A stretch of 64,000 nucleotides of DNA, from contig OY718806.1 in assembly GCA_963070105.1 (NCBI GenBank), positions 4,175,865 through 4,239,864 on the forward strand, written 5' to 3'. The translations under genes and the position numbers were made by a program. Shown here piece after piece: positions 1 to 11,296 of this stretch; within the stretch, counting starts at the first letter, position 1; the number at the start of each line of letters is the position of its first letter. This DNA comes from Litomosoides sigmodontis. Its lineage: Eukaryota; Nematoda; Chromadorea; Rhabditida; Onchocercidae. The notes under the pieces are model-generated. The model was not told the origin of the DNA. It saw nothing but the letters and a program-made list of their open reading frames with translations, and did no database searches.

Positions 1-485
1 AGGTGAAATATTGTAATTGATTAGTCAGGCAAGTGGAAGGCGGTGGGGATAGCCGTCGTTACTGTTTTTCCCCGCTGATGGTGGAGGCGGGAATGAGAGG
101 TGAGAGGGAGATTGTTCCTCCGTAGAAAGGGTGTATTCCTTACGTTATACTCGGAGACAAAATCTTGATTCGGCAGTTCACGCATTCGGGAAATCTCGGT
201 TTAATTCTGGGACATTTTTCATTGTCATAACCGGGAGTAAATTTTTTCCGTCCTACGTGAGTGTGGGACGTTTAAATCTCGTTGTTTGAAAAGAAAAAGG
301 TTCTTGGAAAATCGATTTTCCAGTGGAGTAATTGGAAGCCATCATTTTTGTGAGAAAGCATTTGTCACTGCAAGTAATGCGTACGGCAGCAACATAAAAA
401 CCATAATATTAAATATGGTTTAAATTGAGCACACAAGTTCTTTGTAGTTTTTCGAGGTGCGCTATTATTAAACAAGGTGGGGGCG
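1..485. other. 5' flank and probable 5' UTR of CNOT4
   Basis: There is no coding stretch here that I can support. The segment runs up to the CNOT4 start codon at 486 and probably holds promoter and 5' UTR. I see no clear TATA or initiator arrangement. The stretch at 40-125 is richer in G and A than its surroundings. Any gene to the left lies outside the window. Confidence 0.4.
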
Positions 486-3400
486 ATGTCTAGTGATGAA
501 CAGTCCGATAAAGAGGTATTTGCTTTTTCGTTTTTATTTCTTGATGCGGTTAGCTAAAATATTGTATTCATATAGTTCCGAGACTCGCCCATGCAAAAAC
601 ACATGAATAGTTTAATGCCACTCAAAAATATTTTATCTGCATGGATGTGAAGTTTTTTGCTTAGTTGTTAGCATTTATTGTCGAACATACTGCGGAAAAT
701 GCTGTGTAGGTCCTGTATCCTGATTTCCGGCCAGTATATTCCTGGTATACCTTTCTTATTGTGGTTCCAACTAATCTTTTTCAGTGCCCTTTGTGCATGG
801 AAGCACTCGAAATCGATGATATCAATTTCTATCCCTGCAAATGTGAATATCAAGTAGAAATAAAGTTCTTTTATATTATCTAAGTTAAATTAAACTAATT
901 TTTTTTCGAAATGTGCTAGTGTGCGAATCCGGAAGAAATATTTTCTTTAGGCACTACTGATGGAGTAGAAGTCAATTTAGTACTGTAATATTACATTTAT
1001 TTCACTATATTACATTCATTTACTACCATATATTACACATAATTACAGTGATATTTGCCGACGAAGTGATCCAGCAGTTTTAATTTCAGATATGTAGATT
1101 TTGTTGGCATCGATTGCGAACTGATGAGAATGGATTATGCCCTGCATGTAGGCAACCGTATCCGGAAGACCCTGTCAATTTTAAACCTCTCACTGCTTCA
1201 GATGTCCAAAAGATGAAAACTGAAAAGCGACAAAAACAGCAGCTGCAGAAGATCAAGATATGCGAGTCTAGGAAACATCTCTCCTCATACAGGTTTTATT
1301 TTCTGCGGAAAAGTTCTACGAAACCGTAAGATTCATGAAAAATAACTTTCCAGCTACGTGGGATTTAACTGGTCGATTAGCATTTCCAATTTCAGGGTGT
1401 TACAAAAGAATCTTGTGTATGTAGTGGGTTTGTCGGCTAGAGTTGCAGATCCAGAAACCTTAAAGAAAACAGAGTATTTTGGAAAATATGGCCGAATACT
1501 GAAGGTCAGTCCTGCAGGTGTTGTTACGTTACGTGTCACTGAAAAAAAATTGTAAGAGAATAAATGAGTATTGATGGTTATGTGCATAATAGGACCTTAC
1601 TGTAGGTTGCTGTGGGATCTTCGCCATCACTGAGCGGTCCACAGTCGGCATCGTTTACAGCTTATGTAACTTATGCGAGATATGAAGACGCACTTAGAGC
1701 TATACAGGTTTGTGTTTTGGCTGTTCCTTGTTTGTTTTGCCAGTGCTTTGAAATTTATTACGTTAGGCTTTCGCAACTGTACTTTATAAGTCTCGTGTCG
1801 CTTACATCTTTTAAGGGGAATGTCATAGATCCGTATGACTAAAATTTAGATCAATAAATTTACACAATTGTAGGCTGTAAATAATGCACAGTTAGATGGA
1901 CGTATTGTGAAGGCGTCACTTGGGACAACAAAATATTGTACAAATTTTCTTCGTAGTCAGCCATGTTATAAACCGGTCTGTTTGTTTTGTGGTATATTCA
2001 TATAACTTGTTTGGTATGTTCTAATTTTTTGAAATTTTTTTCAGTGGTAATTCTCATAGCATACATGAGGCGTATTCTCTGTGGATTCGAAGTAGAAGAA
2101 AACTGATTTCCCAGAAGGTTGTACAAAATTTATAAGTAAAAAGCTTGTAAATTGTAGCAGTGAAAACTTATACTTTATTATAGGAATGTATGTACTTGCA
2201 TGATGTGGCGGACACAGAAGTCAGTTTTACCAAAGATGACATGCATCTCGGACGACATGCGGAATACGAGAAGCGATTGATTGAATCAACTCTCAGGGAG
2301 AGGAGTCAGCGTGGGAGGACTTCGTTTGTGATAAATACGAGTGGAAAGACATCAAAGTAAGTATATATGCTTACAGACAACAGTTTTTTGTTTTGCTGAA
2401 TCAGAATTTGTTTTGTAAATATCAAGAGTTGACTTATCACAAGCTTTATATTTTCGTTGGATTCCAGCATTTGTTAAAAAACTAACATTTTTTTTCTAGT
2501 ACTGATTGGGTAAGCGTGCGAAAAACGAGATTATAGACGTAAAAACTTTGAAGATTAATGGAGATTTTTTCTGATTTGTTTATTTAGGTCAAGATATTAT
2601 TTTTGTGTACGTATAGTGTACTGAATTCATCCGTAACTTCTGTGGTTCTTATTTTAGAAGTGAAAGTGCGGAGCGCAGACCAGAGTTTCGCTCAGCGCCG
2701 ATACAGAATTATGAGGACAAGGAAAAAATCTTTCAAAGCAGATCACCATCAGCTGACAAAAATGTGAAGATACCTGTAAATCAAATAAATGGGTAATGCT
2801 CTTACAGAGATAAGCAGATCTAATAGATATTCATCCACTCTCTCAACAATTGCTCATTTTTTGGGTATATGAAGTGAAACTCTTGTAAAAATTGAAGTCA
2901 AGGTTGGTATTATAAGCCTATTTCAAAAATCGTTGTTCTGTCGAACTTTTTTTTTATTTCTACTCTCCATACCATTGAGGGTGTAGCTATAATGAGTACA
3001 GTAATTCTGGAGATATATAATACGGTAATGTGATTGATCTTTAGATTGAATTGGTAATTTCGATTTTTTTTTCAGAGGATTACTGGAAAATCAGCCTTGT
3101 TCAGTGACGAATAATAAAATGATTAGCAATAATAAAGGTGTTGATAAAGAGAATGAAGTTAGTGCTGTTTTCTCATCCAGTTTTTGTCAGTGATGTTGAT
3201 TTATATTGCTCTTTATGTGTTTATCGATTTTTGAGGCTGATTTTCCTGGAAAAAAGCATGAAAGCACAGAGTAGGGATTGGGATTATTTATTTATTCCAG
3301 GTTTTAAGTGATCGTTATGCTTTTTATTGCTTTTAACTTTACATATATCAGAACGGAGTTTCAGGTCCGGTCTCACCTTGAAAAAACCTTGGGAAGAACA

Positions 3401-5838
3401 AATGATTCATCAACGGTTATTGAAGAGCAAGCAGTGATACCCACAACAAAAGTTAATGAAGGGATTGGTTCAAGGCAAGTTTTGCGAAGCACTGGAATGC
3501 GTAAGAAAACATCTAAGATTTGTTTTTTTTCAGTGATGTCTGTATTTCAGGTTTCGTATGAGTATAGGAGGGAAAAGGTGAGGAATAAGTGACATTGGCT
3601 AGGAGAAATTATTTTTCCTATCTACGTCTGCATTAACTGAAAAGCTGGGTATTAAAAATACAGGTTTACATAGGCTAAAAAATAGCGAACATTCGTTTCT
3701 AGAATCGAAAATTTTTCATGGCATTTTTTTGGAAATGTGGGATTTTAATAAAGATCTTAACTCTGAGCTTTCTAAAGAATGCCATGGGATTGTTTTGCTT
3801 TTTGTATTAGTTAAGAGTAAAGTTTTAAATTCTGTAGTGTAAAAAAAAACTTTGTAACAATTTAGATCTCGGTTGTCAGAATGGATTTCGTCTAGTCAAA
3901 GTGCCATACCACGCATCGCTACCACATGTGCTTCGATAGAGAAAATGTTCTCAAATGTTAGCTATTTTGTAATTTATCCCATTTTTGCTTACCTCTAGCA
4001 TACTTTGTTAGCAGACTAAATGAATTTGATGGTTGGTGGCTGGTATTTGTAGCCGTTGGGAACTCTATGCGATCGTAAAAGACCACTGTGATGCACGGTG
4101 TTCAATTCTGATATTTTGTTACCTGAGTTACCTTAATTTATGAGAAAGTTTCATAGTTTTACTAAACATAGATTGTGTGGAGTTTTTCTGATGTTTGTTG
4201 GTTCCCTACTACGTCCATTTTATCGGCAGTTTCTACTTTTTTTATGTTTTTTCATTGATACAACTTATTAAATATTATTAAATTAGGACAAAGTGGATGT
4301 GAGCAATGAAAAAACGCTACAGAACAGCAGTAGTTCGCAATCAGGAAATGGTGCTGAACCATGTGATTGGCAACGCGCTCTGGGAATTTGTGGCAAAATT
4401 GACAGTTTGACAGAAGAGAGTGCGATCGCTGATTTTCCGGCAGCATATTCTAGCTCGCAAGCTAGAGTATTGCCGAAAAGCACACGTCTCAGTACACATA
4501 GTGATGATGATTTGGGTTACTTTTTTAATTTATTTCTAAAATTTTCTTTGAAAAACTTTTTTAATGAATACTTAATATGTTTTAACAATGTTTTAAGATT
4601 AAGTATACTGAAATGTTAACAGTAAGTGCGGAAGAAACAAGCCAAAAGTTGCTACCAAATAAGTTCGACATTAGATTTGTAAGTTATTAATGTTTTAAGT
4701 TATTTAATAATTTTTTTAGGCTTTGATCCCATTTCGGAGTCGGCAAAAGGTCTAGCAGATTTGTTGGAGGAAGAAAAAATGATTTTGCCGCAGTGCTCGA
4801 CACAGAAGTAAGGATTCCTTTCCCGTGTGTGTTTTTTCGAGCCGCTCAATCAGAATTTCATCTAGGAGCATTTTGCAAGTCGTGTTATTTTAAATACATA
4901 TTCCGTCTTTATGAGTAGCCTACCATTTGGATCTTTTTTTTAGTGTTAGTGGGATGACATCTGTATCATCGTCACTGATGTCATTGGGTCTGCAGTGCGG
5001 TTGGCCTTCACTGGGTATTTCGAATGGCGCTTCTTCAATGTCGATGAGGAATGCGCTTGAAACAGATGTCGATTTAACAGCAACGGCGACCAACAATTTT
5101 GCAAATGTCGGCTGTTATTCACAGTCAGTAAAACTTTCGTCGCAAACGACCCAGACATTCAACCAACAATTATCATCGACATTTCACCCTATTCAGTATT
5201 CGGCACATCCGTGTTTCCCACCTGCAAAACCTCAGATGACTCGAGTCAATAATCTCGTGAATCCACCCACTAATTTGGCCTTCAATTTAACACAGCCACA
5301 TCGATGTCCTTCTTTCAGCAGTAACACGCAGTACCATTCAAACGTTTCTTTGGCTGCAGCAAACCAAGTTGATGGCACGAAGCTTCAAGAGTGGCAGGAA
5401 GGTTTCCGGGCGCTGTTACCAAATGTAAATGTTCGCTTCGTATCCGATCTTAGTGCTACAGGTTTGTCACTTTAGTATTTGCAGTATCAGGTATGTTTAA
5501 TAAATCCGATTTCATGTGTAAGCAATTTTTCGTTATTTGGCAATATCACATGTGAATAAAATTTACTTAGCTAAAAAATTTCTTGGATTTAGAAGTAACT
5601 GAATGAAGCTGTTAAAGGTTATCCATCTAGTCGAACATCACCTATGGAAATGCAACGCGCCACCAATCAGTTTTCATCAGCTATAAATTATGATCAAACG
5701 ATGCCGATGTCGACACAACTCTTGAACCCAATCGCGTCACCCGTTCCGCCACCGCTACCGTCCATAAATTCCTATTCTCATCCATCACAACAGTGGATGA
5801 TGCCTCCGCCTGGTTTTTCATACGTCTCCAAACGATGA
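486..5838 (+). CDS. ntl-4: CCR4-NOT complex subunit 4 (CNOT4), RING E3 ubiquitin ligase with RRM
   Basis: Fourteen exons: 486-515, 785-853, 1090-1292, 1396-1504, 1606-1707, 1874-1975, 2184-2356, 2658-2792, 3076-3157, 3365-3577, 4287-4515, 4720-4807, 4944-5461 and 5618-5838. Together they give 757 codons plus stop, with phases that close. An N-terminal C4C4 RING (CPLCMEALEIDDI, then FYPCKC, ICRFCWHRLR, CPACRQPYPEDP; about residues 11-60) is followed by an RRM (LVYVVGLSARVADPE at about residue 110, then the AYVTYARYEDALRAIQ strand) and a CCCH finger (C-x9-C-x4-C-x3-H). This is the CNOT4/Not4 arrangement. The tail keeps three short CNOT4 motifs: DDDLGFDP with GLADLLEEE, LRALLPN-like FRALLPNVNV, and the terminal PPPGF. 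In other animals CNOT4 ubiquitylates stalled ribosomes and attaches to CCR4-NOT. Exon 10 is the least certain: its 3' part (after about 3475) could be partly intronic. An optional exon at 2045-2117 would stop translation. Confidence 0.95.
2045..2117 (+). other. Candidate poison cassette exon inside CNOT4
   Basis: This is a 73-nt stretch between a strong TTTTTTTCAG acceptor and an AG/GTTGTA donor, inside the intron that separates CNOT4 exons 6 and 7. Homology requires direct joining of those exons (YKP to ECMYLH in the CCCH finger). Inclusion after exon 6 reads TGG TAA, so it would end the protein within the zinc finger. This is inferred from splice sites only. Confidence 0.3.
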
Positions 5839-7074
5839 AGTAAAGTAAATGTGGTTGTATTTTAGCTGTCGCTTATGATTTATATTTCTTTGAAGAAATT
5901 TCCTTTTTATTTGCTTTTTCCTATCGAATTCTGCGAATTTTTAGCGCTTCACCAAAGTTTTGAATGTGTGATGTGCATCAGCGACTTATTTTTAAAGTGG
6001 TGTTTCAAACGAACGAGGTTCTAAATTGCTTTTGTCTGATGAAGGTATCGTAATGCATGTTGTGCATTTTTTTGAACCTAGAAAATTCGGAGCCTTGCGT
6101 CCGCTTTTTTGTTGAAATTGTGAACTACTCGTTCCTCTTGCCACCGTTTAGGTATTATTGTTTGTATGGTATGTTGGTTCTAATCGGAATTATTTGCCCT
6201 TCTTTTGGAGAGGACTCGTGATTTTTTATACTGTGATAAAATTTCTATTGTGCAAAATATTAAAGAAATCAGATTTAGTATGCTCAAGTGCTTGCGTTCG
6301 TTGTCCACTTCTTCAGATCAAACATCGTTTTATTCTTACGGGCAGTGTAATGTACAAATCATTTTTCAAATTCCTTTCCCGATTGGATGTATGTAGCGAA
6401 CAGGTTACGTTATTCCCAAACAGTTTGTATTCCAAGTCTAGTCAAAGCATTATATATTTAAAGTTTTCAGTATTCAATGTATTTTCATAATCCATGCATA
6501 GATTGTTTACTGGGCACATCGCAGGTAAATCTCGGAAATAAACTCCTTTTTTCCTATCCGTGAATTTTTCGATAAATGTATGATCTATAAGGACTCAGTT
6601 TTCATTGGGGATTCATTCAGTTACTGGATCGCGGATAGTCCTACTGCGTATCCTGTGTTAGAAACAAAACGTTACTGGGTTAGCTGTTTGATATTTATCG
6701 TGGGTAGCATTTGTGAATGAAGTAAGTTTATTGCGCTAAAATCCAAGACCTTTCCGGGCCAGTTAGGCACGGAAGTATTTCAAATTGTACAAATCGTAAG
6801 CAGAACTCGGCGGATTCGTAGGTGCCATGGAGTTTACGGACTTCGTGAGTCACATGACGTCGTAGACTCAATAAATTTAAAATGCAAGCGCGTATCATTA
6901 TGGTTTCCTTCAGTAGCAGACGCAGCCGATGATAAGAGGCTGGGCATTTCGTTTGAGATTTTAATTTGCAAAACAAAAGTTGCTGTATAATTTATTTTCG
7001 TTTGGTCATTATATAGCTGCAGTTTTTTCGGAAAAAAATGAGCAACGCACATAACTTTCAAAGAAATATATCAA
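5839..7074. other. Convergent intergenic region with the 3' UTRs of CNOT4 and MRPS24
   Basis: There is no gene here that I can support. The segment separates the CNOT4 stop (5838) from the MRPS24 stop on the other strand (7075). AATAAA at 6537-6542 (+) could end CNOT4 mRNA, about 700 nt after its stop. TTTATT at 6991-6996 (AATAAA on the minus strand) lies about 80 nt past the MRPS24 stop. The open frames of 60-110 codons seen here lack family resemblance and splice structure. Confidence 0.5.
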
Positions 7075-7953
7075 TCATACGTAGTTATAAGCTAAGTCTT
7101 TTTCGTCGGCCACGAATTGGACTTCCAGTTTCACCGGCTGTTTGAGCAGGACTGAGAGGAATTCTTCGGTAAATCCAAACATCCAATATATTTCACGTAT
7201 ATTCAGTCTGTTTCGATAATGGAAGAATCCCGCTACGCGGACACAGTTCCCTTGCCGCTTGATAACTAGCTACAAAACTGTGAATTTTTGGAAAACTAGC
7301 CACATTTAGTGTGGCAACTAATCAAAAATTAAGCATGAAACCAACCTCACTTCCACCAATGGTTACGTAATCTGGGAAAAAACCACTCACGAAGCGACGA
7401 ATAATGTCGTCTTGTGCTACCTGAAATTTTTTTAGTTTTAGATGTTTTTTTTCGACCCATATATATCAAGTTTATCGCATCTACATTAGGCCACTAGTAC
7501 ATACTAGTGGGTTAATGAACGATACAACATACCAATACAGGCTGACGCTGTCGAAACGTTTCCAGATTTTGTGAATGCCATGTTAACCATGACTTTTTAA
7601 CACCAATATGATGAGGTCGGTGAGCCATTTCGTACGTAAGCATCTGCTTTCGTCCACTTGTTGTCTGAATGAAAGTTATCTTAATCACGGCTACCAAAAC
7701 AAATGGGGGTTTTCTAAATAAGGATAAGTAATAGTTCTTCCATAACAGCGATAGCGTCCACTAAAAAATCTAGATAACTTAGCAAGCTTCTGGCCTTTAA
7801 ATCATTTGGCTTATTTCAAAAGGGCAAGAAAGATACCCTATATTTCCCAGCGGTGTTCTTTTGAAGTGGATACGATGTAGATATAAACCTTCCAAGGTTA
7901 ATAGTGCTTTCGATATTTCGAAATGAAGTCCTCATCACGCTGATTAAGACCAT
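7075..7953 (-). CDS. mrps-24: Mitochondrial small-subunit ribosomal protein S24 (uS3m)
   Basis: Four exons on the minus strand, 7953-7837, 7664-7533, 7420-7346 and 7269-7075, give 172 residues; human MRPS24 has 167. Exon 1 starts at the only suitable ATG and encodes a basic, Ser/Thr-rich, acid-free leader ending near STSYPLQKN. It reads as a mitochondrial presequence and parallels the human LHTSPVCAKN segment. Exon 2 has LTYEMAHRPHHIGVKKSWLT, matching the family's YEEAHAPHYI..KGWLS block. Exon 4 has LVIKRQGN and a C-terminal sheet region ending NYV. The product should assemble into the head of the mitoribosomal small subunit. The gene is head-to-head with the ZC3HC1 gene, with 157 bp between start codons, and converges on CNOT4. 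All introns are phase 0 and GT-AG. Confidence 0.9.
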
Positions 7954-8110
7954 ACTGAGTGAATGTCGACCTGCAACCCCCGAACCGATCCAACCTCCTT
8001 CATCAGACTAAGTGACGAGCACCCAGCTACGTTAACAGAATGCTTTTTACCAGCTGCCTTCAAACCTGTTCTGGTAGCAGTTGGTAGTGTTGATTTGGTC
8101 CTGTTGGACG
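7954..8110. promoter_or_regulatory. Short shared promoter between MRPS24 (-) and ZC3HC1 (+)
   Basis: Only 157 bp separate the two divergent start codons, so both promoters and both 5' UTRs must lie here or overlap exon 1 of each gene. It has more C and is less AT-rich than nearby intergenic DNA. I see no TATA box. A bidirectional promoter is inferred from spacing alone. Confidence 0.55.
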
Positions 8111-10754
8111 ATGACAGCTGCTTCAGTGATGGATGAAGGTGCTTGTGATGAAGTTGAGGGATTAATGGTGAAATGTAACAAAGAAAATAAGGAAGATGAA
8201 TTCGTTCAGTTGAAAGAAAACGCTTCGAAGCTTCTCCAGCAAGCTTATGAACAAGCTCACGTGTATAAACACCGGTACGTCCAGCTGATTTGAATGTTTG
8301 TTTGAAATTGCTGGAAATGTGGTATGCTTATTTGTAGGTGGTGAGATAAGTTAATGATGATATATGCTTTTACATAGTATAAACGGAAGGACAAAGAAGT
8401 GAACATTTATTTTATCCTAGTGAAGGTCACACGGTGAGGTTACTTTGGAATCTCGAGTTTTTTCAGATTATCTACGAGTGGAGGATGTCGGTCAATATAC
8501 GACAAGCTGGACACACATATAAGGAAACGACTGAACTCTTTCACCGTATGTTAACAGATTAATTTTCCCTACAGGACTATCACTCGAATTGTTTATGAGG
8601 TTATTTTGAAGTGGACATTAGTAATTGGGAGCAAAGCTTTGTCTTATGTTAATAATTTCTAACTCAAGTCATTACAGAAGCCATGCAACGTCTTCATTTC
8701 GTGACGTAGTTTGTGTGCTATTATTAGATGTATTTTCAGCCAATGAAATGGGCTGGGAAACCGAGCAAATTGTCACCTCTAATGTTCGCATTACACGGGT
8801 GGGTTTGTATTTCCTCAGATATGGTGCATTGTGAAACCTGTGGTAAATATATGAGTGTTTCGATACCCTCACTGGTGCATACTACTGTTTGTGTATATCA
8901 AAAAGCTATCAGGTATTATTTATTATATACACAAATTTTCCTTGCACTCATTATTTCATGTCCTCGTAGACTTTGCTTATTCCTTACTTACAAAATTTGA
9001 GTTATGGTCTGATTTGTTCCTTTACCCGTTCTTTGAGTTTATCTTTATCTTATTCCCTCCTTTAACAAACGTCGTTCTGTCATTATTGATGATGACTAGA
9101 GCTCATTCAGTCGAGTCATAAAGTGGAATGTCGTGTTTCAGAATGCTCACTTCCATGATTACCAAGAAACATTGTGTTACATGTCCGTATAGATATACTT
9201 CTTCTTGTGCGAACGATGCCATACCGTTGAACACACTCTGCAAAGATGTTGTTAATAGCAAGTAATTATATTTTTTTGATCTGCAGTGAGTGAAATTTTG
9301 CAATTAACGCGAGTCGAAATTCCCCCTGTTATCATCGCCATGGTATTGAGAGATCAAAATTATTTGCATAACTGTGAATATTGTTGAGTTTGCACAGTTA
9401 ACTTCAACTGGATATGATCGACATTCTGTTGGCAAAATAGGCATGTGTACCAGGGACAGTCGAGCTAACAATACTAAAAGAGCAGGATAAAAGCATGAAG
9501 ACTGACTTATAACTCACTCAAAAATTTAAGTGACTTTACATCATTTTCAGCATATCTTTAATGACTTATAAAACATTTTGGAAGCGTCCTTTTCAAACAA
9601 ATCCAGGTGCGGAACACTGAGTTGAGAACTAGTTATGAAATGATTTTTTTTTGTAAAGGATGAAGTGGAGATATTGAAGGCTTATGATGTAAGGGAACGA
9701 TATTCAAAAATTACTCGCCCGATAATTTCTTTAATGATTGTTCACCGAATAAAACCCTCAAATCTTACATCTGATCTTCCATTACTTATTACAACGCCGG
9801 TAAGATTAAGTTCTGCACTGAAACCCTACCCCTATCTTTGTCTATCTTCACCACCATTACAAATTTATCGAATCAGAAAATACGAAATGACCGGGAAATA
9901 AGCGGTAAAAATCTAATTTATTCCTTCATCACCACAATTTTGCCTGTATGATATATGTGAGCCGGATGGTTTTGCTGACAAGTGAACTCAACGTAAACAA
10001 CAATAAAATGAGTGCTCTTGGATGCACCACTTCGCAACCACATAAATGTACTGCTGTTGCATATTCAACCGTTACATAACCATAACTATCACCAACCATG
10101 CATTTCAGGTATGAAGTTATGAAGGGGCTTGATCTCGAGCAAATTAGGGTAAACATTCCTGAAGCCCCGCCAACTATGGTTTTTGAAACGCCTGAACAAA
10201 AGTGCAAAGCATTAATTTGTTTTGGTTGGCAAAAAAGGTTCATTTTCTACTATTATATGAAAAGAGACTTGTAGTAATGCTAGTCTCAGTTAGTCTTACA
10301 CAAACTAACTTTTTGGTGCACCTCGTCTGGATACCGTGTGCGTCTAAATTCTTAAATTTGAAAAGCTACATTTACTGCCCTATTGCAGTAAATATTTGGA
10401 CGATGCTGTAGTTTGTTTATATTGCAATAGGACAGTGGGGTTATGGCTTCTAAGAGGACATTTTTTTGATGTCGAAAAACAGCATCATAAATGGTGTACT
10501 TTTGCATCAGATACAAGCCGATACACAGATGGATGGCAGTGCCGCCACTTTGTACTACAGTGCATCAACAGTTCAAAGGTGAATCAACTGTAAAATTTCC
10601 ATAATATGCCCAAGAAAAAAATGCCTTCTGCATGCTTTTCGAAATTTACCGATTAAAACATATTTTTCAGGATATCATGAACTGGGCTGCTAAAGCAGAA
10701 GTTTGGAAATCAGCTATATTGCCGAAAAACATACCATCTCTCACCAGAGAATAA
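8111..10754 (+). CDS. zc3hc1: C3HC zinc-finger protein, ZC3HC1/NIPA family
   Basis: Supported exons are 8111-8274, 8467-8545, 8740-8912, 9142-9261 (end uncertain), about 9287-9342, about 10109-10237, 10389-10578 and 10671-10754. A 30-nt exon at 9659-9688 is possible. Residues ahead of MKWAGKPSKLSPLMFALHGW match the start of the NIPA C3HC domain (human KWAGKPSELSPL..YGW). They are followed by VHCETCGKY and a KKHCVTCPYR His/Cys pair, together completing a C3HC site. The 3' half carries the Rsm1/NIPA-like second domain (KALICFGW, VVCLYCNRTVGLW, then FFDVEKQHHKWC). In vertebrates ZC3HC1 sits at the nuclear pore basket and was described as an F-box-like SCF adaptor. The nematode role is not known to me. 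The join between exons 5 and 7 does not close in phase with simple choices, so the middle needs transcript data. AATAAA overlaps the stop codon. Confidence 0.85.
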
Positions 10755-11055
10755 AAAGTATATGGGTTTTTTTAAACGAAACTCAGCAATCCATGATAAT
10801 GTTTCTTTCCCTAAATTAACTCGCTAAAAATATCATCCTCTACTTTTATATATTAACCAGAGTCTTTTTTCATTAATAATTCATTAACACTTTCATGTAC
10901 ATGTAAAACAGGCCACAAGTAATTTTATGAGCTGCCTAATTAGGCGACCTGCACAGTCGTCCAGTCATAATGCACATGGAATTATTTACAAATAGTTTCC
11001 GGTTTGGAAACAAAGGCTGAAGGCTTAAGCAATGATTTCAGAAATTACCATTCTG

Positions 11056-11124
<69 letters not shown>

Positions 11125-11296
11125 CCGCTAAAGGACAATAAATAGAAAGTGCATTTTCAAAACATCCAAAAGAAATGTTGGAATTCTTAGACAAATTTAT
11201 GATTCTATTTTTTGAGCAATTGTGAAGCAATTTTCAAATGCTTTGCCTTCAGCAAAAAAAAAATTTTTAACTTTCTGCAGAGTCTCTGCAGTTTAT
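10755..11296. other. Short convergent intergenic region with TA microsatellite
   Basis: The segment lies between the ZC3HC1 stop and the stop of the CTTNBP2-like gene on the other strand. It holds a (TA)n tract and otherwise AT-rich sequence without coding signal. Confidence 0.5.
11059..11121. repeat. (TA)n microsatellite
   Basis: This is an uninterrupted run of about 31 TA units. It generates spurious Ile/Tyr reading frames on both strands. Confidence 0.95.

Noticed and set aside
6158..6490. 110-codon plus-strand frame downstream of CNOT4
   Set aside because: Hydrophobic AT-rich translation with an overlapping second frame, in the expected CNOT4 3' UTR; no family resemblance.
8625..8740. 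Extra ZC3HC1 exon between exons 2 and 3
   Set aside because: Direct joining of LNSFT to PMKWAGKP keeps phase and aligns without a gap to the family, so no exon is needed.
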